A DNA stretch of 64,000 nt from Anastatus disparis (GCA_017163975.1 JAFFSR010000301.1:4314001-4378000); one strand, 5' to 3'. Positions 34,013-47,494 are shown, counted from the first letter of the stretch. The notes: generated by a model not told the origin, from the letters alone. Made by a program: numbers and translations.

Positions 34013-35160
34013 TGCAGTATTGGTTGTATTAAAGAAATGTTAAATTTTTAAATAACAAACACTCGTAAAGAAATTTAAAGTTTAAATTTCTTCCTTGTTT
34101 AGTCAAATTTGTATTCAGTAAAAATGTATATCCTTCCGGATGCAAGATAGGATATTTAAACAAAAGCATACTGGAACAATAAATAAATAAAAATAAAAGT
34201 TCAAAAAGTAAGAAATTAATTTCAAATTTGATTGGAGACGATGGATTAATAAAATTATGAAATCATAAAAAGCCTTGATTACGTTAACAAGTATTCATAG
34301 AAAACAAACATTATGTCATCTAATACAATTATTATTCACAAATATTACAAATTTAATCAAACATTCTCAAGTGTTATAAAGCATATGACTAGTGGATCAT
34401 GTCTTTTTTTTAATTAAATCATGTCTAAAAGTATAATATTTGTAATAATTTAAAAATTAATATTCAAAAATAAATTATGTTTTAGAATCATAAATAATGT
34501 TAAAGTTCCTAAGATTAGATAGCAGGTGCAAGCTATCAACAGAGTAAAATAGAGTAAAATTCCTTTATTTGCCATAAACAGAACCATGGATGCTGTATTG
34601 GTTATATCGAAGAGATGTAAATATTGGAATATTGGAATAACAAACACTCGTCAAGAAATTTAAAGTTTAAAATTCTTCCTTGTTCAGTCAAATTTGTATC
34701 CAGTAAAAATTTATACCCTTTCGGATGCAAGACAGGATATTTAAACAAAAACATACTGGAACGAGTCCATTCATTTACTCAGTAGTTAATTAATAAGCAT
34801 TCCTGTAGAAAGAAATAAGGTGCATGTCTTGCTTTAACTATTTGCAAGCGAAGAAGCTGTAGTTTCCTTGTTTCACAGTTTATCAACTCCTCGACTAATT
34901 TATAATTGTAAGTATGGAATTTGATACCAATAGCTTTTATGGATTCACAATAAATAAATAAAAATAAAAATTCAATAAGTAAGAAATTAATTTCAAATTT
35001 GATTGGAGATGATGGGTTAATAAAATTATGGAATCATAAAAAGCTTTGATTACGTAAACAAGTATTCATAGAAAGAAATGAGATGCATGTCTTGCTTCAA
35101 CAGTTTGCAAGCGAAGAAGTTACAGTTTCCTTGTTTCACAATTTATCAACACCTCGATGA
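34013..35160. repeat. Set of direct duplications
   Basis: Three pairs of similar blocks: 34013-34172 with 34596-34762 (sharing AACAAACACTCGT and GGATATTTAAACAAAA), 34180-34303 with 34950-35075 (sharing AGTAAGAAATTAATTTCAAA), and 34808-34895 with 35073-35158 (sharing GCAAGCGAAGAAG and TTTCCTTGTTTCACA). The order suggests an old tandem duplication of about 0.6-0.8 kb that was later rearranged. Confidence 0.75.
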
Positions 35161-36747
35161 GTTGCAGATACTGAAGTTGATCTGGGGTTTGATGCTGCTG
35201 TTAAAATAGCTATTAATGGAGCCTGTATACATAACTCTGATTCATAATTGATTAATTATAACAATAATTTTATGAATCATTAATTTATGTAAAATTTTAT
35301 TAAAAATAATTGAATAAAATTATGTAAATGTTGAAAGCAATGGTTCTGTCAACTATTATATCTAGGAGGCACTCATTATGTCATACTAACTTTATTAAAA
35401 TTAGTATAATAATTCATAATAGAAAAATTAGAAGTTTATTAAAGCATGAAATTTGTAGATCATGTTTCTTTCAGATATATGCATATTTATATATTTAATA
35501 AATAAAAAATTGTATTAAAACATAGTTTATGTATTACAATTATAAATTTAAATTGTATTAAAATTAATGTAGTTATTTATTTTAAAAAGATTGATGATTT
35601 GAAACTCGATGTATAATTAATAGTTCGCTTACGCCATAGACTAAATATGCGACGTTATCATTTTAGGTACACCTTCGGAAAAAATCATCTAACGGTAAGT
35701 ATACATGCGTTTCGAAAAAACATTTAAGACAACGAAAGTAAATAACTATAAATAATTGTGAATCATCGTAAATAATTATAAATAACAATAAACTATTTAC
35801 TTACCTAAAAGTTTTGAAAATCGTAAATAATAGTAAATAATAGTAATTAAGAGTAAGTAACTGTAAGTGTTTGTAAATAATAGTAAATGACTTTTAAAAT
35901 CAGTTAGTAATCGTAAATAACTAAATAACTATAAATAATAATAAATAAGTGTAAATAACTTTTATTAATATTTCAGTCTCAATACTTTTTATTAATTATT
36001 TACAGTTATTTAGAGATATTTACAGATATTCACAGATATTTACGAAAATTATTTCTATATGGGTATTTACTAATTTCATAACTCTGACTGTGCGAAAGAC
36101 ACCTGTGCGCCACTTTTTTGTTGAAATTAAGACCTTTATTTTGCTTTACTTAGACCGTTTCCATGTGCTTTGAAACTAAATTTATGATCAGAGGGAGTTG
36201 ATAGTCAATTGCATGCTCACGATGTTTACAGATTTTATTCTACAAATTTCCTATCAAATTCAAATAGCCCTATCTCAGTATCAGAAGCACCTAGAAACTT
36301 TTATAAAAAAGGAAATTGAAGATCTTTAAGCCTACTTTGAAGTTATGATGGTTGTTCGAATGAAAAAAAAATTATGAAGTACTTTTAACCTCAACATACA
36401 CGAGAATCAACCCGATTGAGTAAAATTTTTTAATATTTCAAGAGCAACAATTCGGAAAAAAAATTTTTCTTGGCTCTAAAATCATCTCATAAGATATTAT
36501 TTTAACTTGCGGCAATAGAAAAAGTGTAAAAGAGGGTCTCAAAAAAAAATTTTTCAGTTATGGCTGTATGTAGAAAAAAGAAAAATAAGAAAAAACAATA
36601 AAAAATACGGTTTTTTGCGATTCGGCAAGGTTAAATCTCTATTCCAACAAGGTATTCCAGCTACTTTTTCAATTTTTAGTATAAACACATCGATTTAAGG
36701 GTTGGGAGCGATGCTCAGTAAGTTTCGGAAAATAACGACCTGTCTAA

Positions 36748-37638
36748 TATATATGTATCTTAGTGACTACATATATTAGGTAAAAGTAATATAATATTAA
36801 TTAAATTGGTAAATTATTTGTTAAATGATTCTAAAATTAGATTTTGAATAATTTATCTAATATGAAATGTTCCCAGTACAAAAATTTTAAATAAAATTGT
36901 TGGAATTTTGAATTTTGTCATTGACTTATAATTGAGTTATAACTTAAGATTTAGCAAAAATAACAACTAGTAATTACACGGTTTATCCAGTGAATGAACA
37001 CGAAGGTATTTAAATTTATAATTTAATATATCTAGTTTATTAGAGTAGTTAATAAAAAGTTTGTATAGAGGTAATATTACATTTGTATATACAAATGTGA
37101 ATAAAAATTCCACACAAATAGCGTAAATAAAATAATTAAATAAAAATAAGAGAAAAAGAAATATAAGGTAATTTAATAGAAATAAATAATTTATGTTTAT
37201 ATTAGTAAGGGAAAATCTAAAGATAAGTAACCGTTATAGTTAATTAAATTTCAATTTTACTAAGTTATAAAAAAAATATGACTTTTACATAAAAATTGTA
37301 AAAATTCTTTAGAATTTTTGAAAATATGTATTTAACAGCATTTAGTTAATAAACTTTCCGTATGAACTACCAATCATAAGTAAAAATTATTTAATCCTTT
37401 TAATGACGAAACTCTTTTGGCCTGGGTATAATAGAATAGTAAATATAATGAAAACTACTCTATGGTTAAAATACGAATTATTCTTCTAGTGTGAGTGAAT
37501 ATTATTATTATTATTATTTCTTACTTGTATTAACTACGTTAAAAAAAAATTGTTATTTCTTTTTATAAATATATTTACTTAGTAAAGTTTGAATTCGAAT
37601 TATTGTCATAAATTTTATTCAATGAGTTAGTTGAATGT

Positions 37639-37640
<2 letters not shown>
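36748..37640. other. AT-rich, no gene seen
   Basis: No coding, RNA or clear repeat feature recognised. Confidence 0.35.

Positions 37641-37699
<59 letters not shown>
37641..37699. repeat. (TA)n microsatellite
   Basis: About 59 bp of TA repeats adjoining the Helitron 3' end. Confidence 0.95.
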
Positions 37700-37700
<1 letters not shown>

Positions 37701-38089
37701 TAGGGGGGGTACCCCCCTGCTCGCTCTGCTCGCCAACCCCCATTGGTGATTATGCATATCTTACATATATTTTACCAATAAAAGAAAAATTAATCATTTA
37801 TAAATCACATGATATATCTGAAAAACAAATAATAATTTAATTATGATTGTTTATACCTTATAAACTAAACGAGTTTCCACACCACCTTACATTTCAAACT
37901 AGTTATTATGATGAATTGCATTCATATATTTAATTTAATTGTATAAATTTTTCAATATTTAAATATAGATTTTAATTTAACTAATATATTTTAACTGTGT
38001 GAAATATAGAGGTAACGTTACGGCGCGTTAGATTTTTTGATTAGTGGAAACCTTCGCCAGGAGCCCTAAAAACCACTTTATTTTATAGA
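37700..38089 (-). mobile_element. Small non-autonomous Helitron
   Basis: Minus strand. It starts TCTATAAAATAAAGTGG at 38089, preceded by A. It ends with GGGGGGTACCCCCC then CTAG at 37703-37700, followed by T. TC start, terminal GC-hairpin, CTAG end and insertion between A and T are Helitron hallmarks. The GC-rich 3' end contains GCGAGCAGAGCGAGC, common in Helitrons. The internal 37795-37945 is a copy of the 5' part of the neighbouring ORF region (39115-38960). Confidence 0.75.
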
Positions 38090-38581
38090 TAATATTACAT
38101 GGATTAGTTATACATTTATAATATAATTTATTTTATGTATTGAATATGAATAAAAAAATAGTGATATCGTACAATATATAAGTGAAAAAATAACTTATTA
38201 TTAATTAAATGACATTAATGATCAAAATTATAATAAATTCAAAACTATATAAAAATTTTTAAATAATTATTTGGTATAAAAATTTTATTAGTATTATATT
38301 TGATATATCATAATGTTTATTTATGTCTTAAGATTTATAGGATTATTTTGATATAATTCCTTTTTGATATCTTTTGACTTATTTTTACATTTTTAAGATA
38401 TATCAATATTTTATACTAAAATTTAAAAATTTGTTTACCTTAATATTCAAAAATAAGTGATGTAATTATTATTAATATTCATAAGATCATTAAATCATTA
38501 TATTATTTTAATGATTTTAATTTGTATATATATAAAATAAAATAATTTTGAAATATTAAACTTACTTTTTATTACTTACTT
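38090..38581. other. AT-rich, no gene seen
   Basis: No coding, RNA or clear repeat feature recognised. Confidence 0.35.
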
Positions 38582-39001
38582 TTATAAATTTTGATCAAAT
38601 ATGTTCTTAATAATATTAACTAATCGTAATAAATATCTAGAATAAATTTGATAATTTTGATTAATATAATATTCTGTTATTGGTTCACATATTTGAATTT
38701 TATATTCTATAATTTTATTAACGTAATATTTATAATATTCTGGTACTTTATTCCAATTATTGTATTCAACTTTTTCTTCATTCCCGCCAATATATGAATT
38801 AATAATATTATTTAATTGAGAAATTTCTGTATCCTCTGAAATATTATCATTTAAGCTTTCTAAATAATATTCATATTCTTCTTCATAATTTAAGTGGTCT
38901 TCAATTTGATTATTTAAATAATTCATTGAATGTTGATCGATAATATCATTTACTTCAACATCATTTCCAATTAAATTAAATATATGAATGCAATTCATCA
39001 T
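38582..39001 (-). CDS. Hypothetical acidic protein, partly duplicated in the Helitron
   Basis: ATG at 39001 gives a 139-residue protein rich in Asn, Tyr, Glu and Ile (EDHLNYEEEYEYYLESLND). No domain is recognised. The open frame is notable in very AT-rich DNA, but composition alone could produce it. The segment around its start is repeated in inverted orientation at 37795-37945, in the Helitron, so the two loci share ancestry. It could be a real low-complexity gene, a transposon ORF or chance. Confidence 0.3.
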   Translation of the reverse strand: MMNCIHIFNLIGNDVEVNDIIDQHSMNYLNNQIEDHLNYEEEYEYYLESLNDNISEDTEISQLNNIINSYIGGNEEKVEYNNWNKVPEYYKYYVNKIIEYKIQICEPITEYYINQNYQIYSRYLLRLVNIIKNIFDQNL

Positions 39002-39353
39002 AATAACTAGTTTGAAATGTAAGGTGGTGTGGAAACTCGATTGTTTATTTATATAAATAAACAATCATAATTAAATTATTATTTGTTTTTTCAGATATAT
39101 CATGTGTTTTATAAATATAATTACTTATTCTTCATGTAAATGTTTTAACAAGAAGTCTTAATTCATTAATTAATAATATAAAGAACAAATTTTTTTATCT
39201 ATTAATAATTTTATTAATGTATAAATATCAAAGTATTATATAATAAAATTTTAGTATTAAAAATATAATTTCGTTTTTCATTAGATATACCACATTATAA
39301 TAATTAATATAATAATACATGCAAGTTATAAACTGTTATACGAGTCATTACAC

Positions 39354-39585
39354 GACAGGGGGGCAGTGGGGGGTGATGCAGGGGGCATACAGGGGGCACG
39401 GGGGTGTACGGGGGCGGTGGGGGTACTGGGGATGGGGGGCCTATAGAGGGAGTGAATGGTTACAAAATATCGTAGAATTACAAACAATTTTACGTTATTT
39501 TGTAGGAATTCCTTACAAAACATTATTGGGAGCTGTGGGGCGTGGGGGGAGTGGGGGGGAACGGGGGGGAGTGGGGGGGCTGAAA
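39354..39585 (+). repeat. G-run-rich segment, G-quadruplex potential on plus strand
   Basis: Two clusters (39354-39445 and 39527-39585) contain more than fifteen runs of four or more G separated by short spacers, in an otherwise AT-rich region. The asymmetry is extreme, with almost no C-runs. An open frame here is an artefact of glycine codons. Confidence 0.8.
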
Positions 39586-39653
39586 CTGAATTTTTAATAT
39601 AATATATACTATATAATATAGGATGATATATATATATATATATATATATATAT

Positions 39654-39993
39654 TGCTACGTACATTATATCGTACGTATATTAAAGTATAAAGCATGAAA
39701 TAAGGTAGAAACTCAGAGAAATGCGACTCCGAGTTTCCGGACCAAGAGTCGCACGGTGCGCGAAGTGCTGATTCGGCACTTCGTTGCGGGCAACTTACAT
39801 CGTCGTTGTCTAAAATGACAACGACGAGCGTGAGACCATCACCGGACGCGCTAGAACAAAGTAGTAACTAGTCTCTCTCTCACTGTATTGCTTTATAATA
39901 AATATCAGTCAACTTTATATTAATTCTCTTGTTAATTTATTTGCATCCTCACACTCCCCATAGGAGTGCGTATCAATTAAATCCCACGTAACA
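39654..39993 (+). repeat. 5' LTR
   Basis: Begins TGCTACGTACATTATATCG and ends TAACA. Contains AATAAA-type polyadenylation signals (ATAATAAATATC) and is about 95 percent identical by eye to 50796-51127, apart from one indel region around the GACAACGACG tract. Confidence 0.9.
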
Positions 39994-40004
39994 TATTATT
40001 TTTT

Positions 40005-40025
40005 TGGTGGCAGCGGTGTGGGATA
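40005..40025 (+). promoter_or_regulatory. Primer binding site candidate
   Basis: TGGTGGCAGCGGTGTGGGAT begins about 12 bp after the LTR end. TGG plus a GC-rich stretch is expected for pairing with a tRNA 3' end. The tRNA was not identified. Confidence 0.6.
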
Positions 40026-40951
40026 CGCAACGAGGATTTTAGCAATAAAATTAAAATTTTTTAAGAAATAAACTTAACAAAAAAGCGCGTCAAATAAAGT
40101 AGAGAATTTTTTTGAGAAAGAGAGAGATAAATAATTTGATTAATTGAATAGCTTAATTAAATACATTTTTTTTGGCGAATTTTTTTATTTAATATTTTTG
40201 AAAAATCGCGTCGTGAGTTAGCAACGCAGAAGATCTGAACAAGAGGAAGGAAGAAAGGAAGGAAGGACGTCCGAAAATATTATCCGAAGAAATGAGAGTG
40301 CTCTTTATCACGCTGCTCACTCTCTGCTGTAACAAGTAAGTAAAAGTTATATAATACATATTAAAGTGTCCCAAGGGGTAGTATAGCTTCTTAAAGTGAA
40401 TATAAATCGAACTCGTAATAGAAAAAATAAAGTAAATAAAATTTGATTTCGAAAAAAAGATTGTTAGATAAAAGTGATTAGTGCGTGAATAAAAAGTGTC
40501 GGCTGGTAATAAGTAAATATTAAAAAAAAAAAAAAATTATAAGTAATGTTGTGAAAAAAATAATTCAAACAAGGGCATACGTGAAAAGAAAAAATAAATA
40601 TTTGTGTTTTTATCAATTTTCATTAGGTTTCTTAGTAAAATAAAATAAATTTTTATCATTCGTGTGCTGAAAAAAATAATAGTTATTGCCGTAGATGGAA
40701 AAAAAAGGAGTTATAGTCTTAATATTGGAAAATAATTTTAATAACGATTTCATAATTAACGTGATTTGTGGAAACGTTTTTATGTCATAAATTTTGTCAT
40801 TATTTACTAATAAATCTTCGTAAATCAGAATCAAAAATCAGCGCGCATAAGAAAACGTAAACGCTTCGCCTTCTCACGCGTAAATTAAAGAGTAAAAAGA
40901 AAAATTAAATTTTAAGAAAAAAGTTAAATTGTGAAATCTTAGCTGTCGAAT
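40026..40951. other. LTR-element leader, no gene
   Basis: AT-rich untranslated leader between the primer binding site and gag. Splice-like sites occur but none is convincing. Confidence 0.4.
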
Positions 40952-43145
40952 ATGTCGCTCATCAACTTATTTTCGAAAAAGGACGGTAAAGCGAGACGTA
41001 GGGGACGCTCCTTATCTCCTATAAGAAACCCTCGCAGCGAGGAGTATGGAAAGAGAGTTGTTAGCGAAAACAGCGATAATCCTATAACTTCGTGTCCGTG
41101 CGGGAAATTCATGCCGATTTACGATTCAGGAAACACGCAAGTATGGGGCGCGCCGGAATTGCTAGGCGGGTCGGAGGAAAGAATGAAAGAAATAAGGAGA
41201 AGATATGCAATGTCCGCATTGCAAGGACCCAATTTGCCAAAAACTACATCAGAAATTGTAAAAGGAATTGACGAAATGAGACGGGATATCGGTAGGGAAC
41301 TGTCAGTGGGTGCAATGCAGCGGACATATAATAGAGACGAATAGTGAATCGGAAGCAAACATGCAGTTAAAAAGAGCGGAATAGTTTGGAGCGGCGGAAG
41401 CTCATAAAAGAGCAAGTGCGTGGATAACACCGGGACTAAACGCGAACTTGAATCCAGAACAACTAACACGTCCGTCAATACCGTATAATGGTACTTTTTT
41501 AACAAATACGAATTTTTCACAAAATAGCCCGCAGACGTGGAATAACATACCAGCGCAAACTACTTCAAATTTTAATTTCAACACGCTAATGAACTCTAAT
41601 TACGCAATGAACGCACAACAAATAAATTCAGTGCCGGGAATGCAGCTCGCAAATTTTCAAAATACGCCTTATTTATCGTTACACAAAGTGATCAGACAAA
41701 TTCCAATCTTTGACGGCAGCGTAGATAAATAACCTTTATTCTGTTCAGTACTACGAAGCATAGTAAATAATTTCGGGCCAGGCTGTCAAATTTTCATTAT
41801 GTATGAGTTAGCTACAAAACTCACTAGAAAGGCAGCGGATATTTTCACGGCGCGCTTGATGCAATACGAGTCGACAAAAGCTCTTATAGCAGACTTAGAG
41901 GCACAGTATAATAATGTAACAATATCAGAAAAGTTATCTACACAATTAAAAGTGATAACACAGCAACAAGGCGAGTCAGCAACAGATTTTGGCGCGTGCG
42001 CACAAGCTCTATTGAATCGATTATTAACGATTTACGATACAATGCCGATATTGAATGTTCAAGATCGATTAGCAAGGAAGCAATTAATAGAAAGGGACGC
42101 CTTACAGTATTATTTGTTCGGATTAATATCACTCTTAGATATGCAAGTACGTTGCGAAAAACCTCAAACATTAAGAAAAGCTGTACAACTTGCAGCTGAT
42201 TTTGAGAATAAACAAAAGACGCGACTTTTTGCACAGATGCAAAACTCATTTATAAACGGCCTGCAACCCGTAAATTTGATAGCACAAAATACACAATCAT
42301 TATCATTATGGTCTCAACCGAATATTAATAACATGGTGCAAATGACACAAAATCAACATCAGTTATTAAATACAAATAAAGTGTATAAAGCACAAATAAA
42401 AGCAATGCAAGCTACGCCTGTAAAAATAGAAACAGGTACAAGTGCAGTTAAATGTAGCTATTGCGACAAAGAAAGCCATAAAGAAAACGCGTGCATTAAG
42501 AAAAAATATGATAAAATACAATGCGCTTATTGCGATAAGATGGAGCACGCGACGGCAGAGTGTCAAATACTAAGAAATAATGCCGAAAATGGTATTATTC
42601 ATGCACAAAATAAAAATAATTCACAAAATGTTAATAATAGTAAAAGAAAACAGTCAAACGATAACAAAAATTACACAAACGGTCCGTGAAGCAATTATAA
42701 TAGAAGTGATTCCAATAATAATAATTACAATAGAAATTTTGATAACAATAATTATAGCAGAAACAATCCCAATAATAATTATAACAATGGAAATGCGGAT
42801 AATAATTACAGAAATAGCTATAGTAGATTCAACAGTGGGTTCAATAGAAACATAAACTATGACTCACGTAATAATGAATATAATTATAATGCTTAAGGAC
42901 CGCCGTGTTATAATAATAATGCACGTAATGATAACAGAAATGATATAGGTTTTAATAGAGGTCGTAGTAGAGACAATAGTCGCGAGAGATATCAGTATAA
43001 CAGGAACGAGAATCAAACGCGCGACCCGGATAGAGAACGGGATTCAAACGCAAAGATAAATAAAAATAATCAAAGTAATAATATGAACGAGCCTTTAAAC
43101 TCGCAGGATGTCCGCCGCAATCCTCAGGCGCCGGGCAGGAATTAA
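40952..43145 (+). pseudogene. gag: Gag polyprotein, broken
   Basis: Starts at the ATG of 40952 with a basic Arg/Ser-rich N-terminus. A frameshift near 41330 moves reading to a second register, which continues with stops at 41382-41384, 41730-41732, 42687-42689 and about 42894. The capsid-like region (41799-42400) includes ITQQQGESATDFGACAQALL. Two CCHC zinc knuckles follow: CSYCDKESHKENAC and CAYCDKMEHATAEC. The tail is Asn/Tyr/Arg-rich low complexity. It would package the element RNA. Confidence 0.8.
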
Positions 43146-46100
43146 TTAATAATAATCAGAACATATTAAATAATAGTGAAAAGCATGTAAAAATTAGGCG
43201 CACGATAAACATGAAACTCGCGTGCACAAGGCGTAATCCGCCTATCGTTAAACTGGAAAGTCGGAATTTAAAAGAAAATAATGCAAGATTTTATGTGGAT
43301 TCAGGAGCAGATATTTCCGTAATAAAGGCCAAATGTATAAATGAAAATACAAGTATAGATAGGCAGCATATTTTAGAGATTACAGGCATTGTACCAGGGG
43401 AAATGTATACGCTAGGAAGAGCAGATATGACTCTTCAAGGACTACAGTGTGAGGTCCATATTGTCCCAGATAGCTTTCCTATAAAAACAGATGGGCTACT
43501 AGGCTGGGAAACTATTAGTGAGCACAACGGACATATAAATGCCGTACATAAGTGCATTGATTTTATAAAATTATCGATTCCCTTTGAGCAGGTGGAAATA
43601 GTGGAAATTCCCGCAAGAATGAGACGCGTTATTGCTGCAAAAGTTATTAATAGTGATGTAGAAGTAGGCTGGGTGTCACTTCAAAATTTAGGGCCTGGAA
43701 TATTATTTGGAAATTTTATTACAGAAAATAAAAATGGTAGAACGTATGCAGTATGTATAAATACGAATCATAAGAATATTGAAATTCCGACTCCAGAGGT
43801 AGAAATTTTCCCATGCGAAGTTATAAAAAAAGATAACGATTTTTATGCCGGTGAGGACGGCAATCACGAAGGAAACGAAGTTTCCGATTGCAAAAAAATT
43901 AGACGCGCAATGTCGGAGTACGCGCAACAAAATTCAGAGAAAAAAAGTGCTGATGCTGAAATAAAATATGTAGACAGATGCATGGCAAATAAAACTCCAT
44001 GTGAAATAAAAGAAAGAGTCGAAAAAATAATGAGTATTTTAGACTTGGAAGATTTGAACGAAGAAGAAAAAATGCACGTCAGAGAGTTGATATCCGAGAA
44101 CCCCTTCGTTTTCGGTCTAGACGATGAGTTGCTCGCAGCAACAAATATTTTAACACATAAAATAAAAACGACTCATGAAGAGCCAGTACGTGTGAAACCA
44201 TACAGATATCCGATAGCCTTAAAAAATATTATGCAGCAAGAAATAGAGAAGTTACTGGAAAAAAATATTATAGAACCATCTATGTCGAGTTATAGTAGCC
44301 CAGCATGGATAGTTAACAAGAAACCTGATCCTCAAGGCAGGAAACGCTGGCGTTTGGTGACAGATTTTCGCCAACTAAATTAAATCACTGTGGGAAGTTG
44401 CTATCCACTGCCATTAACTTGTGACATCTTAGAAAATTTAGCGTCAGAAAATTATATCACCGCTGTAGACCTTAAGGACGGCTATTATCAGGTAAAGATT
44501 GATTCAAAAGACGCACATAAAACTGCGTTTTCAGGGCCATCAGTTACATACCAATACAAACGCATGGCTATGGGGTTATGTGAAGCACCTATGACCTTTA
44601 GTAGGGCTATAGCTCTAGCTTTGCAGGGCTTACAAGGTACCGAATTAGAGATTTATCAAGACGATGTAATAATTCATGCAGAAAATTTATAACAGCATGC
44701 AGTAAGATGTAAAAAATTTTTAAAACGCATTGAAAAAGCTAATCTAACAATAGAAACAAAGAAATGTCAATTTTTAAGACGCGAGGCGAAGGTGCTAGGA
44801 CATATAGTAGGCAAAGGGCAAATTAAAACAGACCCTAAAAAGATATAAGCAGTGCGTGATTATCCTATACCAACAAATAAAAAAAAAGTAAAACAATTTT
44901 TAGGCTTTGTTGGTTATTATCGTCGATTCATAAAAGATTTTGCAAGCATGGCAAGACCGTTACATAAATTAAGTTCAAAGAAAGAGAAATTCCTGTAGCA
45001 AGAAGAACATCAAATAGCATTTGACACGTTACGTGAGAAGCTATGCGAAGAGCCTGTGTTGGCCGCGTTTAACTTAAGCGAGCCATTTATAGTAACAATA
45101 GATGCATCTAATTATGCAATAGGCGCAATATTGAGTCAAGGAAAAATCGGCGAAGATCGACCTAGTGTATATGCCTTAAGATGATTAAAAGGAAGCGAAC
45201 TTAGATATACTGTATATGACAAAGAATTGTTGGCAGTTGTTTTTGCAAAAGAACAGTTTAGACCTTATTTATACGGTACAAAATTCACAGTAGTTACAGA
45301 TCATGAACCGTTAAAGCATTTTCATACAAGCACAAAGCCCGATTTATGATTTAACAGATTAAGAGCAGCTTTACGAATATATACGTTTGACATAGTGTAT
45401 AGACCAGGAAGGAAAAATAATGCAGCCGATGCATTGTCTAGAAATCCGGTAATTGCAGACGGCGAAGAAAATCCTGAATTACCACGTGCAGAAATGTATC
45501 AATTAGCAGATAATCAAGAAAATCAGGAACCAAACGCAAGCGAATGTGGCCCGTCAGCAAGAATTTTTATTACACGTGCAATAAATGAAAATGCGAATAA
45601 AACTAAAGAAGAAGATTCAAGTTCAGAAAATTCTGAAAATCCTAAATAGAAAATCTTTATTAAAGAAGCAAGTAACAAGTCAGAAATTAATAGTATAACC
45701 GGATCTGAAGAAAATTGGAATTATGCAAAAAGGAAGAAAGACCCTTGGAAAAGATCGGCGTACAAAAGGAAAAGGCGAAATAAGAAAGTGTTAAAAACAC
45801 GTAAAACTCAAGCAGATAAAAAGAAAAAATTTATTCAAGCTGAAAATATAATAAGTCAAGCACAAGATGACGGTAAGCTCGCATATATGCGAAAAAACAC
45901 AAACATGCGAGAAGGAATTCTTGCAGCGAGTACACCAGTAGATAAGCCACATGCAGTGTCATCAAGAAAAGAAAAGAATACGTATGAGCCAGCGAGCGAA
46001 ATATCAAAAAATAAAAGTATATTGAAAAATAATAGAAACAGCTGTGACGTAGAATCGCCATTAGAGACAATAAATGTAAAATCGAAAACATCTCAACAAA

Positions 46101-46813
46101 ACAGCACCTAAATAGAAAAAGAGAAGGAGACACAGGATGATTCACAACACACATCGCAAAGTAAAGAAAGTAGCTGAAGAAGTATATTAAATCTGATTCC
46201 AGAAATGATAACAAAAATGCGTGCTCGATTTTTAGTTGATTTGCAAGAACAAGAGATAAAGGGTAGGGAAGGTGTACAAATAAATATATGGGAAGAAACA
46301 CCAGGAGAAATAGCAGAAGCGCTAAGAGGCAATGTACCTCAAGAAATAATAAATCAAACAGATATTAATGAGCGAGAAAAAATTCGACCTCAAATGCCAA
46401 GAGAATACTACAAATTCGTACCAAACATAAGCTCAGAAATAGATAAAGAGAAAAAATCATTAAGAATAAGTTCCGAAGTAGAAATTATTGACAGTGAAAC
46501 AGACAAAGGCTCATATTTCGAGGACGAGTTTGACGTACAATATACAAGTAAAAATCAAGAGAAAGAAATTATAAGTGAGAGTGAAAGCGAGAGAGATAAG
46601 CATGACGTCAGTGAATCTGAGTCGCAAGACGAAAGCATGGAGCAGGAAGAGAATGAGAGTGACGTAGAACTAGATAGAAATGATTTAAATAAGACTGAGT
46701 CGCAGGACTTTGAGGAAGAAAAAGCTGACGAAGAAAATAAGCTTATGGATGGAATAGAAACGATAGAAAACGATGACGAAAATAGACCAATAAGTTGGAG
46801 TAATTCTTTTAAT

Positions 46814-47280
46814 GATGGTGCAGGTGTATTTGAGGTATATGATGCAAGTGATGAATGTGCACAACACTGGTTGGATTTGATAAGGGATGACAATATACCG
46901 AAAGACGGTAATTGTTTTTTTCACTCAGTAATTAAAGTATGTAATTTAGGAATGTCCGCAAATGAATTAAGAGACATTTTATTAGACGCAATATCATTAA
47001 GTGTATGCGGAGACCCGCAAACAGCAGAAGCTGTTTTGGCGTCACGCACAAGACACGCAGATGTAGATTGTGTATTTATATTTTCTTGCGAATTTAATCA
47101 AAACATATGCGTGCATTTTATAACAGATTATGATGAAACGCTATATTGTCATTTCAAGGCAAATAGTTTGAACGATTTTATTCATTTACATTTAAAAGGA
47201 AGGTATTTTACACCGTATCTTCATACGAGAAAAAATAATATAGTAAAAAGACATCAAAATAATAAAGAAAACGAAAGAAG
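46814..47280 (+). other. OTU-like cysteine protease domain within pol
   Basis: The sequence IPKDGNCFFHSVIKV matches the OTU catalytic box (Asp, Gly, Asn, Cys). It is preceded by a Trp-containing helix (AQHWLDLI) and followed by NELRDILLDA, the RHADVDCVFIFSCEFNQNIC segment and a His-containing end (HLKGRYFTPYLH). OTU proteases remove ubiquitin or cleave polyproteins; OTU-like domains are known from some retrotransposons and RNA viruses. Which His is catalytic is uncertain. Confidence 0.7.
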
Positions 47281-47494
47281 TACAGCTTCAAGCGAAAACG
47301 ATAACGAACAACGCGATAATAATATCAACGAGCCAGGTACTCCTATTACACCTACGACGGACGTACTGGCGCAAGGAGAAAAGGGTCAATAACATGAGAT
47401 AAGTGATGCACTTGAGCGTTGCCTTGTAAAGAATGCAAGACCGCCGCGCGAGAAACCACCTTGGAAGCTACTAGATAACGAGTCCTCGGAACCA

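Larger units (their letters stand above)
31565..36747. mobile_element. Tc1-like element with about 1-kb terminal inverted repeats
   Basis: The ends TTAGACAGGTCGTTATTTCC and its reverse complement are flanked by TA on both sides, as expected for Tc1/mariner. The inverted repeats extend over about 31565-32590 and 35725-36747 and are highly similar. The 5.2-kb element contains the C-terminal part of a DDE transposase, a nested TTAA-flanked MITE and several direct duplications. Tc1-like elements are usually 1.5-2 kb with short TIRs, so this is an enlarged, non-autonomous derivative. Confidence 0.8.

Noticed and set aside
34450..34647. 65-codon hydrophobic frame on the minus strand
   Set aside because: Lies in duplicated noncoding filler of the Tc1-like element.
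39319..39597. Glycine-rich 92-codon frame
   Set aside because: Produced by G-runs; no ATG context or domain supports translation.
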